From Rhodobacterales bacterium UBA3077 (lineage in GTDB: Bacteria; Pseudomonadota; Alphaproteobacteria; Rhodobacterales; Rhodobacteraceae), in contig DFBP01000246.1 of assembly GCA_002366685.1 (NCBI GenBank), positions 4,721 through 25,675 of the forward strand: a stretch of 20,955 nt of DNA, written 5' to 3'. Made by a program: the position numbers and the translations under genes. Position 1 is the stretch's first letter. The number at the start of each line of letters is the position of its first letter. The notes below the pieces were generated by a model. That model saw only the letters and a program-made list of their open reading frames with translations, was not told the DNA's origin and searched no databases. Below, in pieces: positions 1 through 8,462 of this stretch.

Positions 1-783
1 GATCAGCGGAATCTGCGGCCGAATAACTGCAGCAGACAAATTGTTCAAACGTAAATTGAACAATGGAAACAGGTTTTGGTACTTCTCGAAGGGCACTTCC
101 GGATAACCGTGCTTGGCCCAGTTGTGCTCGTAAGCTCCCGACATAAACACGGCTTTAGCGATAATATCAGGATCATCTGTAAGTAAAATGCCACCCTCGC
201 CACCGTTTACCATTTTGTAAGACTGGAAGCTAAAGCAGCCAACGGCACCAATTGTTCCGATTTTCCGGTTGTTCCACAATGTCCCCAGTGAATGGGCTGC
301 GTCTTCGATCAAGGGAACACCTCGCTCGTCGCAAAGCGCTTTGATTGCATCCATATCGGAAGTATGACCCCGCATATGCGAAATTACGACCGCTTTGATA
401 TTCCCGTTGAGTTTGGTCTCAAAATCGTCGAGGTCAATGCGAAGATTATCCCCGACCTCAACCAGAACAGGAAGCGCCCCGGCGTTGACCACAGCACTCG
501 GAACTGCCGCAAAAGTCCAGGCCGGTATTAGAACCTGATCACCGGTTTTAACGCCGACCGCGAGCATAGACAGATAAATTGCCGAAGAGGCCGAATTAAC
601 CGCCAACGCGTATTTGCTTCCCATATAGGCCGCAAATTCTCTTTCCAACAATGTCACCTGAGAGGGGTTGTCTGCCTTGGCGGTGTAACGAAACAGATCA
701 CCTGTTTCCATCAGGCTGTCAATAACTTCTCTGGCGGATTCAGGGATAGGTTCTGCATCATATACGCTGCGTTTGCTCGACAT
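1..783 (-). CDS. DegT/DnrJ/EryC1/StrS family PLP-dependent aminotransferase (partial, C-terminus missing)
   Basis: Reading the minus strand from the ATG at 783 gives 261 uninterrupted codons to the window edge. Family members usually run to about 370-440 residues, so roughly the last third is missing. Family signatures are visible: the EDAAHSLGT segment (residues 160-168, with the Asp that contacts the PLP pyridine nitrogen) and CFSFQSYKMVNGGEGG (183-198), where K190 is the expected Schiff-base lysine. Such enzymes transfer an amino group to keto-sugars or related carbonyl substrates, often for surface polysaccharides or secondary metabolites. The substrate cannot be read from this fragment and neighbours beyond the edge are unseen. 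The start is preceded by an AAAGAGAA ribosome-binding stretch. Family assignment is secure; the specific role is unknown. Confidence 0.9.
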   Translation of the reverse strand, partial: MSSKRSVYDAEPIPESAREVIDSLMETGDLFRYTAKADNPSQVTLLEREFAAYMGSKYALAVNSASSAIYLSMLAVGVKTGDQVLIPAWTFAAVPSAVVNAGALPVLVEVGDNLRIDLDDFETKLNGNIKAVVISHMRGHTSDMDAIKALCDERGVPLIEDAAHSLGTLWNNRKIGTIGAVGCFSFQSYKMVNGGEGGILLTDDPDIIAKAVFMSGAYEHNWAKHGYPEVPFEKYQNLFPLFNLRLNNLSAAVIRPQIPLI

Positions 784-818
784 GGCGTTCTCTTTTTTTA
801 AATTCATCATTCATGTTT

Positions 819-846
819 TCTATACACATGAAATTCAAATCAGCAA
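819..846 (-). promoter_or_regulatory. Candidate sigma70-type promoter of the aminotransferase gene
   Basis: On the minus strand a TTGCTG hexamer (846-841) and a TATAGA hexamer (824-819) are separated by 16 bp, about 35 bp upstream of the aminotransferase ATG. The -10 lies inside the inverted repeat TTCATGT-N9-ACATGAA (810-832), so a repressor could bind over it. This is a consensus match by eye only. Confidence 0.4.
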
Positions 847-983
847 AGTGAAATAATTTGGACAAGCCATTTTATGCTCAAGCCCCAAAAGCAGAACACC
901 ACACAACTTCGGGCCAAGGCTTAATCATCTGGCAATACTGCCGATTTCCCTTTACATTGGCTTCTCAAACGGGAAGGCGAGCT

Positions 984-1580
984 ATGTCAAATCAGATCAA
1001 CAACATTATCGAAAAAATAGGGGAACTTCAGGACGAGTTGGAGCAGGCCTTTGAAGCGCGCAAAAAGGAGTTTGGTTTCAAAATCGAGAAGCACAGAATC
1101 AAATTCGAAAAGAACGAGATTAAAGCGCAAAAGCGTTTCAAAACTCTACTTTTCACATATGTATTTAGCGCTCGTTTTTTGGTGGCTTTAACCGCTCCGG
1201 TCATCTACTCGCTCATTATTCCCTTTTTGTTGCTCGATCTGTTTGTATCCCTATACCAATTGATCTGCTTTCCGGTTTACGGAATGGAAAAGGTTAAGCG
1301 AGGTGGGTACATTGTTTTTGACCGGCACAAGCTCGGATACCTGAACCTTCTTGAAAAACTAAACTGTGCTTATTGTTCATACGGTAACGGCGTGCTCGCT
1401 TACTCGGTCGAAGTTGCCTCCCGCACAGAAAGCTACTGGTGCCCTATTAAACACGGGCGGAAGCTATCGGCATACCACAACCGTTACGGAGATTTTTCAG
1501 AGTTCGGAGATGCCGAAAACTATATAGCTGACTTAAAGAGAAATATGGAAAACGTGCAGAAAAAAGTTGATGAATCATGA
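984..1580 (+). CDS. Putative membrane protein of unknown function with CxxC and CPIKH motifs
   Basis: This is a 198-residue protein with no function I recognise, although similar hypothetical proteins are, from memory, common in proteobacteria. The ATG at 984 is chosen because a GGGAAGG Shine-Dalgarno lies just upstream; the frame stays open back to a TTG at 858, but that start has no ribosome-binding site. Residues 5-52 are highly charged and probably helical or coiled coil. Residues about 55-97 are strongly hydrophobic and could form one or two membrane segments. The C-terminal part holds C128-x2-C131 and, later, C153-P-I-K-H157 with nearby basic residues, a pattern compatible with metal or cofactor binding or a disulfide. 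It is divergent from the aminotransferase and does not overlap tetR. Confidence 0.8.
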   Translation: MSNQINNIIEKIGELQDELEQAFEARKKEFGFKIEKHRIKFEKNEIKAQKRFKTLLFTYVFSARFLVALTAPVIYSLIIPFLLLDLFVSLYQLICFPVYGMEKVKRGGYIVFDRHKLGYLNLLEKLNCAYCSYGNGVLAYSVEVASRTESYWCPIKHGRKLSAYHNRYGDFSEFGDAENYIADLKRNMENVQKKVDES

Positions 1581-1674
1581 TCTCTAGCGCATCCAGCTAA
1601 GCAATACTATGGCCACTCGAGCAGCTACAATCGCAGCAACAATGGCTTTCTTTTCAAGCCGGTATTGGGGTCAG

Positions 1675-1693
1675 GTCTGACGTCAGTTCAGAC
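1675..1693. repeat. Inverted repeat 3' of tetR (GTCTGA-N7-TCAGAC)
   Basis: Six-base arms GTCTGA and TCAGAC are separated by 7 nt, with a second palindrome CTGACGTCAG inside at 1677-1686. It lies 7 bp beyond the tetR stop codon, between two convergent genes. There is no T-run on either side, so intrinsic termination is doubtful; it may only be a 3' mRNA hairpin. Confidence 0.35.
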
Positions 1694-1699
1694 TGCCAA

Positions 1700-2275
1700 T
1701 CAATCTTGAAACGCTGTTTGCATTTCATTGAGCGCTTTCCGGATATACTCATCAGGCAAACCGGAACTATTCTTTACCCAGTTTTCTATCGCAACCCGAA
1801 GGGCTGTGGTGATTAGCGCGGCCATCAGGCCTGCGTTGCCACTGCGTGCGCTCAACTGAAGCCGACGTGCAATCAGACCTCCCAGCATCTGCTCAAAATC
1901 ATGAAAGACATTCACTTTTATCATCGAGAGCTTCGGGTTTGAAAGAGAGATTTCAAGCAGCTTCTTCAGCATCTGACGGTTTTCCGCATAGAACTCCATC
2001 ATTGGCACAATCAGATCCGCCAAATCGTCCTGCAATTGCCCCCTTCCGGCGGCAAAAGTTTGCACGTCTTCCTTCGAAAATTCCAGCGTTGGCGGTAGGA
2101 GGGCTGCCTCTTTGTAGGAAAAATAATTGAAGAAAGTTCGCGGACTTATACCGACTTTCTCGCTGATCATTTCAGCGGTCACATTATCCAAGCCATTTTC
2201 GAAAACCAAATCAACAGCAACACGGCGAATGCTGTTGGCGGTTTGTAACTTCTGGCGCTCTCTTAGTGTTACCAC
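1700..2275 (-). CDS. TetR/AcrR family transcriptional regulator
   Basis: The 191-residue product has the usual TetR length and layout. The N-terminal helix-turn-helix lies at about residues 33-53, with the typical ISPRTFFNYFSYKE recognition-helix segment. A helical C-terminal ligand/dimerisation domain with no recognisable signature follows. It is transcribed divergently from the RND adaptor gene with a 170-bp gap, the classic arrangement for a local repressor of an efflux operon that is released by a pump substrate. An inverted repeat in that gap is a candidate operator. That it represses the neighbouring pump is inferred from gene order; the inducer is unknown. Confidence 0.9.
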   Translation of the reverse strand: MVTLRERQKLQTANSIRRVAVDLVFENGLDNVTAEMISEKVGISPRTFFNYFSYKEAALLPPTLEFSKEDVQTFAAGRGQLQDDLADLIVPMMEFYAENRQMLKKLLEISLSNPKLSMIKVNVFHDFEQMLGGLIARRLQLSARSGNAGLMAALITTALRVAIENWVKNSSGLPDEYIRKALNEMQTAFQD

Positions 2276-2312
2276 AAATCCTCACAAACTTTTTGGTTGC
2301 ACAAACTGCAGG

Positions 2313-2331
2313 AGTTGCATAAAGAGCAACT
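2313..2331. promoter_or_regulatory. Candidate TetR operator in the tetR/RND divergent region
   Basis: Six-base arms AGTTGC and GCAACT with a 7-nt spacer form an inverted repeat in the 170-bp divergent intergenic region. Another GTTGCA occurs at 2296-2301. The location fits a TetR-type operator controlling both directions. I could not identify convincing -35/-10 boxes for the pump operon around it. Confidence 0.35.
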
Positions 2332-2445
2332 TTGAGCTTTGTCAACCATTTTTGTGTAAATCAACTATTGCTTGTTTTGCAAAAAACGGTGAAAGAGCGA
2401 CCGAAACCCAGAGTTAGATTTGGGAACGTGATGTGAGGTTTAATA

Positions 2446-3690
2446 ATGCGGGCTTTAAAATCTTATGGGGTTGCTGCCTTTCTGGTGATTGTAGTTGCCG
2501 CCTGGCTGAGCACCGGCGTAATTGTCATTGGTGGCAATGGTCCGAGGAACAGTGAGTTCACGGTAGTTTCGGTGCTTGAGGAAGATGGTGGCGTCCTCAC
2601 GGATACGATTGCTGAATACGAGATTGGTGTGGATATCCACCACGAAGAAGGGGTCGAAGACCCGGCTTTATCCGTTGCCGAGCGAAATGCGCTTATTGCG
2701 CAGGCGGAAGGCGTCAGCAGGATCGTCAGGGTCGAAACTTTTTCACTTCAGCCAATGAAACTTGAGGTGGCCCTACGTGGATTTACAGAGGCAAAATCGT
2801 CCCTGTCCGTGGTTGCCCAGACCAGCGATATTGTTACATCCGTACTGGTTACTGAAGGACAGGTTGTAGAGGAAGGCGATTTAATCTGCACTCTGGACAG
2901 AGGGACAAGGCAAGCCAATGTTGATCAGGCGCAGGCGGCTATCAATCAGGCTGAGGCCGCCTTGCAGGAAGCACAAACCTCTTTCAATACCAACCAGTCT
3001 CTGCGCGAAAAAGGGGTCGTATCGGAAAACTCAGCCGAAGGGTTCATTGCCAGCCTACGGGCTGCCGAGGCCAATTTGGAAGCGGCTCAGGTTGGCCATA
3101 GAAACCGGGAAATGGAACTGGAAAGAACTTCCATCCGTGCTGCGGTTGCCGGTGTTATCCAGGGGCCGATTGTTGAGGTTGGGTCGCTCTTAGGGGTCGG
3201 CAACGGCTGTGCGACTATCATCCAGCTCGACCCGATGATTTTTGTTGGCGCGGTGCCTCAGGCGAAAATTATATTTGTCAAACTCGGTCTGGACGCTGAA
3301 ATCACTACCATCACCGGACAAACGGCGCAGGGCATTGTCAGCTTTGTTGCCGTTAGCTCAAACCCGGCGACCCGGACCTTTGAATTGAAGATTGAATTTT
3401 CCAACTCTGACCATGCAATCCTTGACGGGCTTACAGCCGAGGCCGTGGTTCAGATGGGGAACATTCCGGCCCATCTGCTGCCGCAATCATCGCTGACCCT
3501 CGATAGTGAAGGGGTTTTGGGGGTTAAAGCTGTGGAAGACGGTATTGTGGTTTTTTATCCGCTCGAAATTCTAGGAGATACCCGCGAAGGCGTTTGGGTG
3601 GCAGGGCTACCCGTTCGTTCTGATATCATCATTGTCGGGCAGGAATACGTCAGCAAGGGGCAGCAAGTTGATGCCCGGTTTGCCGAGTAG
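2446..3690 (+). CDS. RND efflux periplasmic adaptor subunit (membrane fusion protein, HlyD/AcrA-like)
   Basis: The 414-residue protein links the inner-membrane RND permease to an outer-membrane channel. An uncleaved membrane anchor or signal segment lies at residues 8-29. The first lipoyl half is at about 106-152 (VTEGQVVEEGDLICTLD). An Ala/Gln/Glu-rich alpha-helical hairpin at about 155-225 should contact the channel. The second lipoyl half follows (about 228-262), then beta-barrel and membrane-proximal parts. The start has GAGG 7 bp upstream. Between the anchor and the first lipoyl half are some 75 residues of acidic sequence (about 30-105), longer than I expect for this family. The permease gene follows after 11 bp, so the two are co-transcribed. 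No outer-membrane channel gene is in the window. Confidence 0.92.
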   Translation: MRALKSYGVAAFLVIVVAAWLSTGVIVIGGNGPRNSEFTVVSVLEEDGGVLTDTIAEYEIGVDIHHEEGVEDPALSVAERNALIAQAEGVSRIVRVETFSLQPMKLEVALRGFTEAKSSLSVVAQTSDIVTSVLVTEGQVVEEGDLICTLDRGTRQANVDQAQAAINQAEAALQEAQTSFNTNQSLREKGVVSENSAEGFIASLRAAEANLEAAQVGHRNREMELERTSIRAAVAGVIQGPIVEVGSLLGVGNGCATIIQLDPMIFVGAVPQAKIIFVKLGLDAEITTITGQTAQGIVSFVAVSSNPATRTFELKIEFSNSDHAILDGLTAEAVVQMGNIPAHLLPQSSLTLDSEGVLGVKAVEDGIVVFYPLEILGDTREGVWVAGLPVRSDIIIVGQEYVSKGQQVDARFAE

Positions 3691-3701
3691 GAAACGCTGA
3701 C

Positions 3702-6700
3702 ATGGTCAATTTTATAGAACAAATCCTGCGTATGCCCCGGGTGGTAATGACGGTCATGGTCCTGCTGCTTGTTGCGGGGATGGCTTCTTATATCAGCCTA
3801 CCTAAGGAGAGCTTTCCAACCGTCGACATTCCGTTTTTCAATGTCACCGTTTCACAAAGAGGCATATCCCCAAGGGACGCCGAGCGTTTGCTCGCCAAAC
3901 CTATCGAGGATCGGCTGCTTGGAATAGACGGGCTTGAAAAACTAACCGTCAGGGCAACGACAGGACGCGCGTCAATATTCCTGGAATTTGGTGTGGATGT
4001 CATAAATGATGATGCGCTCGCCGATATACGGGGTGAACTTGAAGGGGTTTCCAGCGAACTACCTGCCGATGCAGACGAGCCCGAAATCAACGAGATTGCA
4101 ATCACTGACCGACCGGTATTGTCGGTTGCGGTATATGGGGACGTGCCCGAACGCACGCTTACCGGACACGTTAATGCATTGCGCGATGAGCTGGAATCCA
4201 TTGCCGATGTTCAGGAAGTTTTGATCTCTGGCATGCGTGATGAAGTATTGGAGGTGCAAATGGATTTGCTGCACCTCGAAGCCTACAATATCACCGCCCT
4301 GCAATTATTTGATGCTTTGGCGCGTAACAATATTATGGTGGCAGGTGGCACTCTGGACATCGGACATGGTTCATTCAATGTCGATGTACCCGGCCTGATT
4401 TCCACCGCCGAGGAGCTGTACAGTCTGCCACTGAAAACGGTCGGGAATACGGTTGTCACCTTTGGGGATGTGGCCACCATCACGCGTACCTTCAAAGATG
4501 CAACTGAATTTGCCTATGTGAATGGCTCGCCCGCAATCACCCTCGCGATCAAAAAGAACCTTGGCACAAACATTATCGAGGTCTCCGATGAAGTTCGCCG
4601 GGTGGCGGAAGAATTTACCGAGGACTGGCATGACGGCATTGAGATCAGCTTTCTGGTTGATCAATCCGTTGGCACAAAAAACCTGTTCCGCTCGCTTGAA
4701 GCGGCCGTGCTGACTGCGGTTGCCCTTGTTCTGATCATGACCATCGCGACCCTTGGGGTGCGGCCTGCCATCCTCATTGGCATGTCGATTCCAATTTCAT
4801 TCATGATGGCCTTTTTGTTCATGCAAATGACGGGAATGACCATCAACATGATGACAATGTTCGGCATGGTCATCGCCGTGGGTGTTTTGGTGGACGACCC
4901 TATTGTAGTTGTTGAATATGCCGAGCGAAAGCTGTCTGAAGGCATATCAAAGAAGAAGGCTTTTATCCTTGCCGCGCGGAAAATGTTTGTGCCGGTTGTG
5001 GCTGCCACCGCGACCACGCTTGGCGCCTTTGTACCGCTGCTTTTCTGGCCCGGAATTATTGGCAAATTCATGAGCTATCTACCGATTGTGGTAATCGTAG
5101 TCATGGTCGCATCCCTAATTTCTGCCTTGATTTTCATGCCCGTCATCGGCGCGTTTATCGCAAAACACGAGCTGAATGAAAAAGAACAGGCCGCAGCTGA
5201 CATCGTCATGAATCCGGACAGGTTCGACATTCACAAAATTCGAGGAATGATCGGCATTTATGTACGCATGATGTCAAAATTGCTACACCACCCATTTAAA
5301 ACTTTGGTCATTGGTTTTGCCATTATTGGATCTGTTTTCGTCTATTTTGCTCAAAACCCGACGGGTGTTGAGGCCTTTCCTGCTGGCGAGCCTGAATACG
5401 GCGTCGTATCTGTTGTAACGCGCGGCAATTACTCGCCGGTGGAAATTCGTGATCTGCTTCTGGAAGTGCAAGAAGAAGTTTTGAAGGTTCCCGGAATTCA
5501 GGACGTTATCCTTTCCTTCGGTGGGGCCCAAGGCTCTCCTTCGGACACGATTGGTAATCTGCAGCTGCAACTCCAACCTTGGGAAAAGCGCGTCAGAGCC
5601 GATATTATTTTTACCGAACTGCGGGAACGGGTAAGCCGGATTTCGGGTGTTGAAATCCAGATCGCACCGGAAGAGAGTGGGCCCCCTGCTGGCAAAGCGA
5701 TAAACGTGCGTATCACGGGGTCAAACTATGAAGAACTGCTTCCGGTTGCCAAGCGCATCCGAGAGTATATCGAGTTTGAGATTGACGGAACAGTTGATGC
5801 CGAAGACGCTCGCCCCTCACCGGGGATTGACTGGGTTCTGGAAATCGACCGCGTGGAAGCCGCCAAATTCGGGTTGGGCATCCGGGAACTTGGTCCGTAT
5901 GTACAGCTTGTCACCGATGGCGTTAAACTGGGTACATATCTGCCAAGTGAATCTCCGGATGAACTTGATATTCTTGTGCGGCTGCCTGCGGATGAGCGCA
6001 GTTTTGACTCGTTGGACTCACTTCGCATCACAACGGCCCAAGGGCTTATCCCTGTTTCGAACTTTGTCACACGCAAAGCAATTCCCAAGGTCGGAAATAT
6101 AACCCGGCAAGACGGGTTTTTCTCAATTTTCATCGGTGCCAATGTTTTACCCGGGGTCAGAGCGGATGAGAAGGTCAGCCAACTGCAGGAATGGGCGGCG
6201 GCGCAGGAATGGCCTGAAGGTGTATCACTGGTCTATGGTGGCGCAACAGAGCAAATGGAAGAAACCAACGCCTTCATGGCTAAGGCGCTTAGCGCATCTA
6301 TGTTCCTTATCTTTCTGATATTGCTCCTGGAATATAATAGCTTTTATCAGGTGTTTGTGACGCTTTCGACCGTAGTCATGTCCACCGCCGGAGTCCTGCT
6401 CGGTATGTTGATTACTGGCATGACGTTCTCGGCGATTATGACCGGTCTTGGGATCGTCGCCTTGTCTGGTATTGTTGTAAAAAACGGTATTGTGCTAATC
6501 GATACCTATAATCATCTCAACCGCGAGGAAGGGATTGAGCCGGTCAAGGCTATGTTGATCACTACCGCCCAGCGGATCAGACCGGTGCTTCTAACAGCGA
6601 TTGTGACCGCCTTAGGCGTCATTCCGATGGCATTGAATATCGAGTTTGATTTCATCCGGCGAGAAATTATCGTTGGCGGTTTGGCAGGCAATTTCTTTGT

Positions 6701-6935
6701 CCACCTTTCTGCGGCTTTGGTTTCAGGGCTGCTCTTTTCGACGATCCTAACATTGGTGATGGTGCCCGTAATGATTACCGCACCTTCCGAGATTGTGAAG
6801 CATTTCAAAGCCTCCACAAATCGGTTGAAATCGCGATTTAAGCGAACGGTGACAATATCGGAAGACGGTGTCATGGTGCGAGCAAAGGCTGAAGTTTCAG
6901 AGGTTCCAGAAGAGTCGAAAACGGCTGCGGAATAA
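3702..6935 (+). CDS. RND family efflux permease (AcrB/MexF-like, HAE-type)
   Basis: At 1077 residues this is a full-length RND pump. Predicted features are an N-terminal transmembrane helix (about 12-33), a first periplasmic loop, a helix cluster around 335-490, a second loop, and the last cluster around 865-1035. The proton-relay acidic pair of helix 4 is present (V-D398-D399-P-I-V-V-V-E). The helix-10 lysine is also present (V-V-K927-N-G, the equivalent of AcrB Lys940), so it should be an active proton antiporter. It exports hydrophobic or amphiphilic compounds; the substrate is not predictable. It is the second gene of the adaptor-permease operon, with AGGAAA upstream of the start. A basic/acidic cytoplasmic tail follows the last helix. 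Confidence 0.95.
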   Translation: MVNFIEQILRMPRVVMTVMVLLLVAGMASYISLPKESFPTVDIPFFNVTVSQRGISPRDAERLLAKPIEDRLLGIDGLEKLTVRATTGRASIFLEFGVDVINDDALADIRGELEGVSSELPADADEPEINEIAITDRPVLSVAVYGDVPERTLTGHVNALRDELESIADVQEVLISGMRDEVLEVQMDLLHLEAYNITALQLFDALARNNIMVAGGTLDIGHGSFNVDVPGLISTAEELYSLPLKTVGNTVVTFGDVATITRTFKDATEFAYVNGSPAITLAIKKNLGTNIIEVSDEVRRVAEEFTEDWHDGIEISFLVDQSVGTKNLFRSLEAAVLTAVALVLIMTIATLGVRPAILIGMSIPISFMMAFLFMQMTGMTINMMTMFGMVIAVGVLVDDPIVVVEYAERKLSEGISKKKAFILAARKMFVPVVAATATTLGAFVPLLFWPGIIGKFMSYLPIVVIVVMVASLISALIFMPVIGAFIAKHELNEKEQAAADIVMNPDRFDIHKIRGMIGIYVRMMSKLLHHPFKTLVIGFAIIGSVFVYFAQNPTGVEAFPAGEPEYGVVSVVTRGNYSPVEIRDLLLEVQEEVLKVPGIQDVILSFGGAQGSPSDTIGNLQLQLQPWEKRVRADIIFTELRERVSRISGVEIQIAPEESGPPAGKAINVRITGSNYEELLPVAKRIREYIEFEIDGTVDAEDARPSPGIDWVLEIDRVEAAKFGLGIRELGPYVQLVTDGVKLGTYLPSESPDELDILVRLPADERSFDSLDSLRITTAQGLIPVSNFVTRKAIPKVGNITRQDGFFSIFIGANVLPGVRADEKVSQLQEWAAAQEWPEGVSLVYGGATEQMEETNAFMAKALSASMFLIFLILLLEYNSFYQVFVTLSTVVMSTAGVLLGMLITGMTFSAIMTGLGIVALSGIVVKNGIVLIDTYNHLNREEGIEPVKAMLITTAQRIRPVLLTAIVTALGVIPMALNIEFDFIRREIIVGGLAGNFFVHLSAALVSGLLFSTILTLVMVPVMITAPSEIVKHFKASTNRLKSRFKRTVTISEDGVMVRAKAEVSEVPEESKTAAE

Positions 6936-7281
6936 TATTTCCGCTATCGGTCAGGCGCACCGACCCTAGAGTATGCAAGCCATGAAGGCTTATTAGCAAT
7001 ACACCCACTGGGTGGGTTTATCAGGCCTATTGAAGCGCTTTAATTTGACCAATTCCATGGATCAACTCTGCGCAATTAATTCGCGGCTGCTTGCAAAATC
7101 AACAATGCCCCTTCATTTAGGCAAAAATTGGTTCTGCTAAGGGACCAGCTTCGGATGCCGGGACATGTACTGAAAGCATCAAATATAAATATCAGATCGC
7201 ACTATTTACCTATGCAGCCATTCAAAAAATATACTTTGAATAGTGAATTTCGATCCAATTATTTGATAATGTTTGGTAAAG
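6936..7281. other. 346-bp AT-rich intergenic region, no convincing gene
   Basis: This lies between the pump operon and the 3' end of tRNA-Asn. It holds a weak hairpin, ACCCA (7003-7007) with TGGGT (7013-7017) followed by TTTA, which could end the pump transcript. It also has an AT-rich inverted repeat ATTCAAA-N8-TTTGAAT (7220-7241). No open frame has a credible start or protein-like composition. I saw no second copy of the tRNA-Asn 3' end, so there is no evidence for an integrated element here. Confidence 0.6.
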
Positions 7282-7356
7282 TGGCTCCGGCGGTAGGGGT
7301 CGAACCTACGACAAATTGATTAACAGTCAACTGCTCTACCACTGAGCTACGCCGGA
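7282..7356 (-). tRNA. tRNA-Asn (anticodon GTT)
   Basis: On the minus strand the 75-nt sequence folds as a cloverleaf. The acceptor TCCGGCG pairs with CGCCGGA. The D arm contains AGCTCAGTGGTAGAGC. The anticodon stem-loop is TTGACTGTTAATCAA, giving anticodon GTT (Asn). The T arm contains GGTTCGAACC. Discriminator G is followed by an encoded CCA at 7284-7282. No intron or mismatch was seen. Confidence 0.96.
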
Positions 7357-7385
7357 ACAGGCCACGCTTTCGCGTCGGTGAGGGC

Positions 7386-7414
7386 GATATAGCAAAGCCG
7401 GATTATGCCGACAA
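7386..7414 (-). promoter_or_regulatory. Promoter of tRNA-Asn
   Basis: On the minus strand TTGTCG (7414-7409) and TATATC (7391-7386) are separated by exactly 17 bp. Transcription would start near 7379, giving a leader of about 20 nt before the mature tRNA 5' end at 7356. Good spacing and position, assigned by eye. Confidence 0.5.
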
Positions 7415-7511
7415 GGGGATAATCGACAAAGTTAAAAATAATTCCGACGCGGAGTGGTTTTTTGTCCTCAATCAGAACATCGGCAGCCGAAATCAGGCTC
7501 ATAAAAACGAC

Positions 7512-8417
7512 CTAATCTTTGGTCAACGAAAAGCGGGCGTCAAACGCGAGTGCCCCTTGGCTCCGAACAATTCCTCGCTGGTGCAGATCAATCATATGGG
7601 CAAATACATTGCGGGCCGCCATTGGCAGAAGCCGATGATCAAGGTCGGTGTAAATGCGGGATGTAATTTGATGGACAGTGCCAGCATTCATTTCTTCCAG
7701 AATTTGTGCTTCTCTGGTTTTCCGGTGCGTAAACTGGTGGGACAGCATTTTTTGAGCGTTGATCAGCGGTGCACCGTGGCCGGGATAATAAATACTTTCG
7801 GAACGGCCCTGTAATTTCTCCAACGAGATCATAAACTGAGTCAAATCTCCATCAGGAGGAGAAACCAGCGTTGTCGACCACGCCATTATGTGGTCACCGC
7901 TAAAAATGGAATCTTCCCAGGCAAAACAAAGATGGTTGGACATATGGCCGGGTGTGTGGATCGCCTCCATTTTCCAACCGACACCGCGAATCTCCTCGCT
8001 GTCCTGCAATAAGACGTCGGGTTTGAAATTCGTATCTATACCTTCTCCACCCGCAAGGCCGCCCTGCCCTGCCAACAATCGCATCGGCTCACTCATTCCT
8101 GCACCACTCGCGCCAAAAGCAAAGATCGGTGCATCAAAAGTCTGTGAAAGCCGGTGTGCGAGCGGAGAATGGTCTATATGCGAGTGCGTCACGAGAATAT
8201 GGCTTACACGCTGGCCGAAGAGAGCTTTTGTCAAAGCTTCAAAATGCTTCTCGTCATCCGGACCCGGGTCAATAATAGCGACCTCACCCTCACCCAAAAT
8301 ATAAGTTCGCGTACCGGTAAATGTCATCGGAGACGCATTTGGGGCTGTTACAACCCGCAAACCCTCCCGCAAAATTTCAACTTCTCCGATGTTCGGAGTA
8401 TGGTTTGTGTTAAACAA
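7512..8417 (-). CDS. MBL-fold metallo-hydrolase (LACTB2-like, with C-terminal winged helix)
   Basis: The 301-residue protein has a complete metallo-beta-lactamase-fold metal site: H78-S-H80-I-D82-H83, then H158 (HTPGH), D175 (FSGDH) and H214 (YPGHG). After residue about 225 a basic helical region (HRKTREAQILEEM onward) matches the winged-helix extension found in LACTB2-type members. The family includes hydrolases acting on thioesters, lactams and nucleic acids; the substrate here is not evident. It is divergent from the sensor kinase gene with only 45 bp between the starts, so the two promoters must be closely packed. There is no signal peptide, so it should be cytoplasmic. Confidence 0.9.
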   Translation of the reverse strand: MFNTNHTPNIGEVEILREGLRVVTAPNASPMTFTGTRTYILGEGEVAIIDPGPDDEKHFEALTKALFGQRVSHILVTHSHIDHSPLAHRLSQTFDAPIFAFGASGAGMSEPMRLLAGQGGLAGGEGIDTNFKPDVLLQDSEEIRGVGWKMEAIHTPGHMSNHLCFAWEDSIFSGDHIMAWSTTLVSPPDGDLTQFMISLEKLQGRSESIYYPGHGAPLINAQKMLSHQFTHRKTREAQILEEMNAGTVHQITSRIYTDLDHRLLPMAARNVFAHMIDLHQRGIVRSQGALAFDARFSLTKD

Positions 8418-8462
8418 TCTCTTCCCCTTGCTTTACATGCGCCTGCCGCTTAACGCTTAACT

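Noticed and set aside
858..983. N-terminal extension of the small membrane protein from a TTG at 858
   Set aside because: No ribosome-binding site there, while the ATG at 984 has GGGAAGG at good spacing; residues before it are unlike the rest.
3788..5071. Several Ser- or Met-rich minus-strand frames opposite the RND permease
   Set aside because: Antisense shadows of a strongly supported gene, with biased composition and no start signals.
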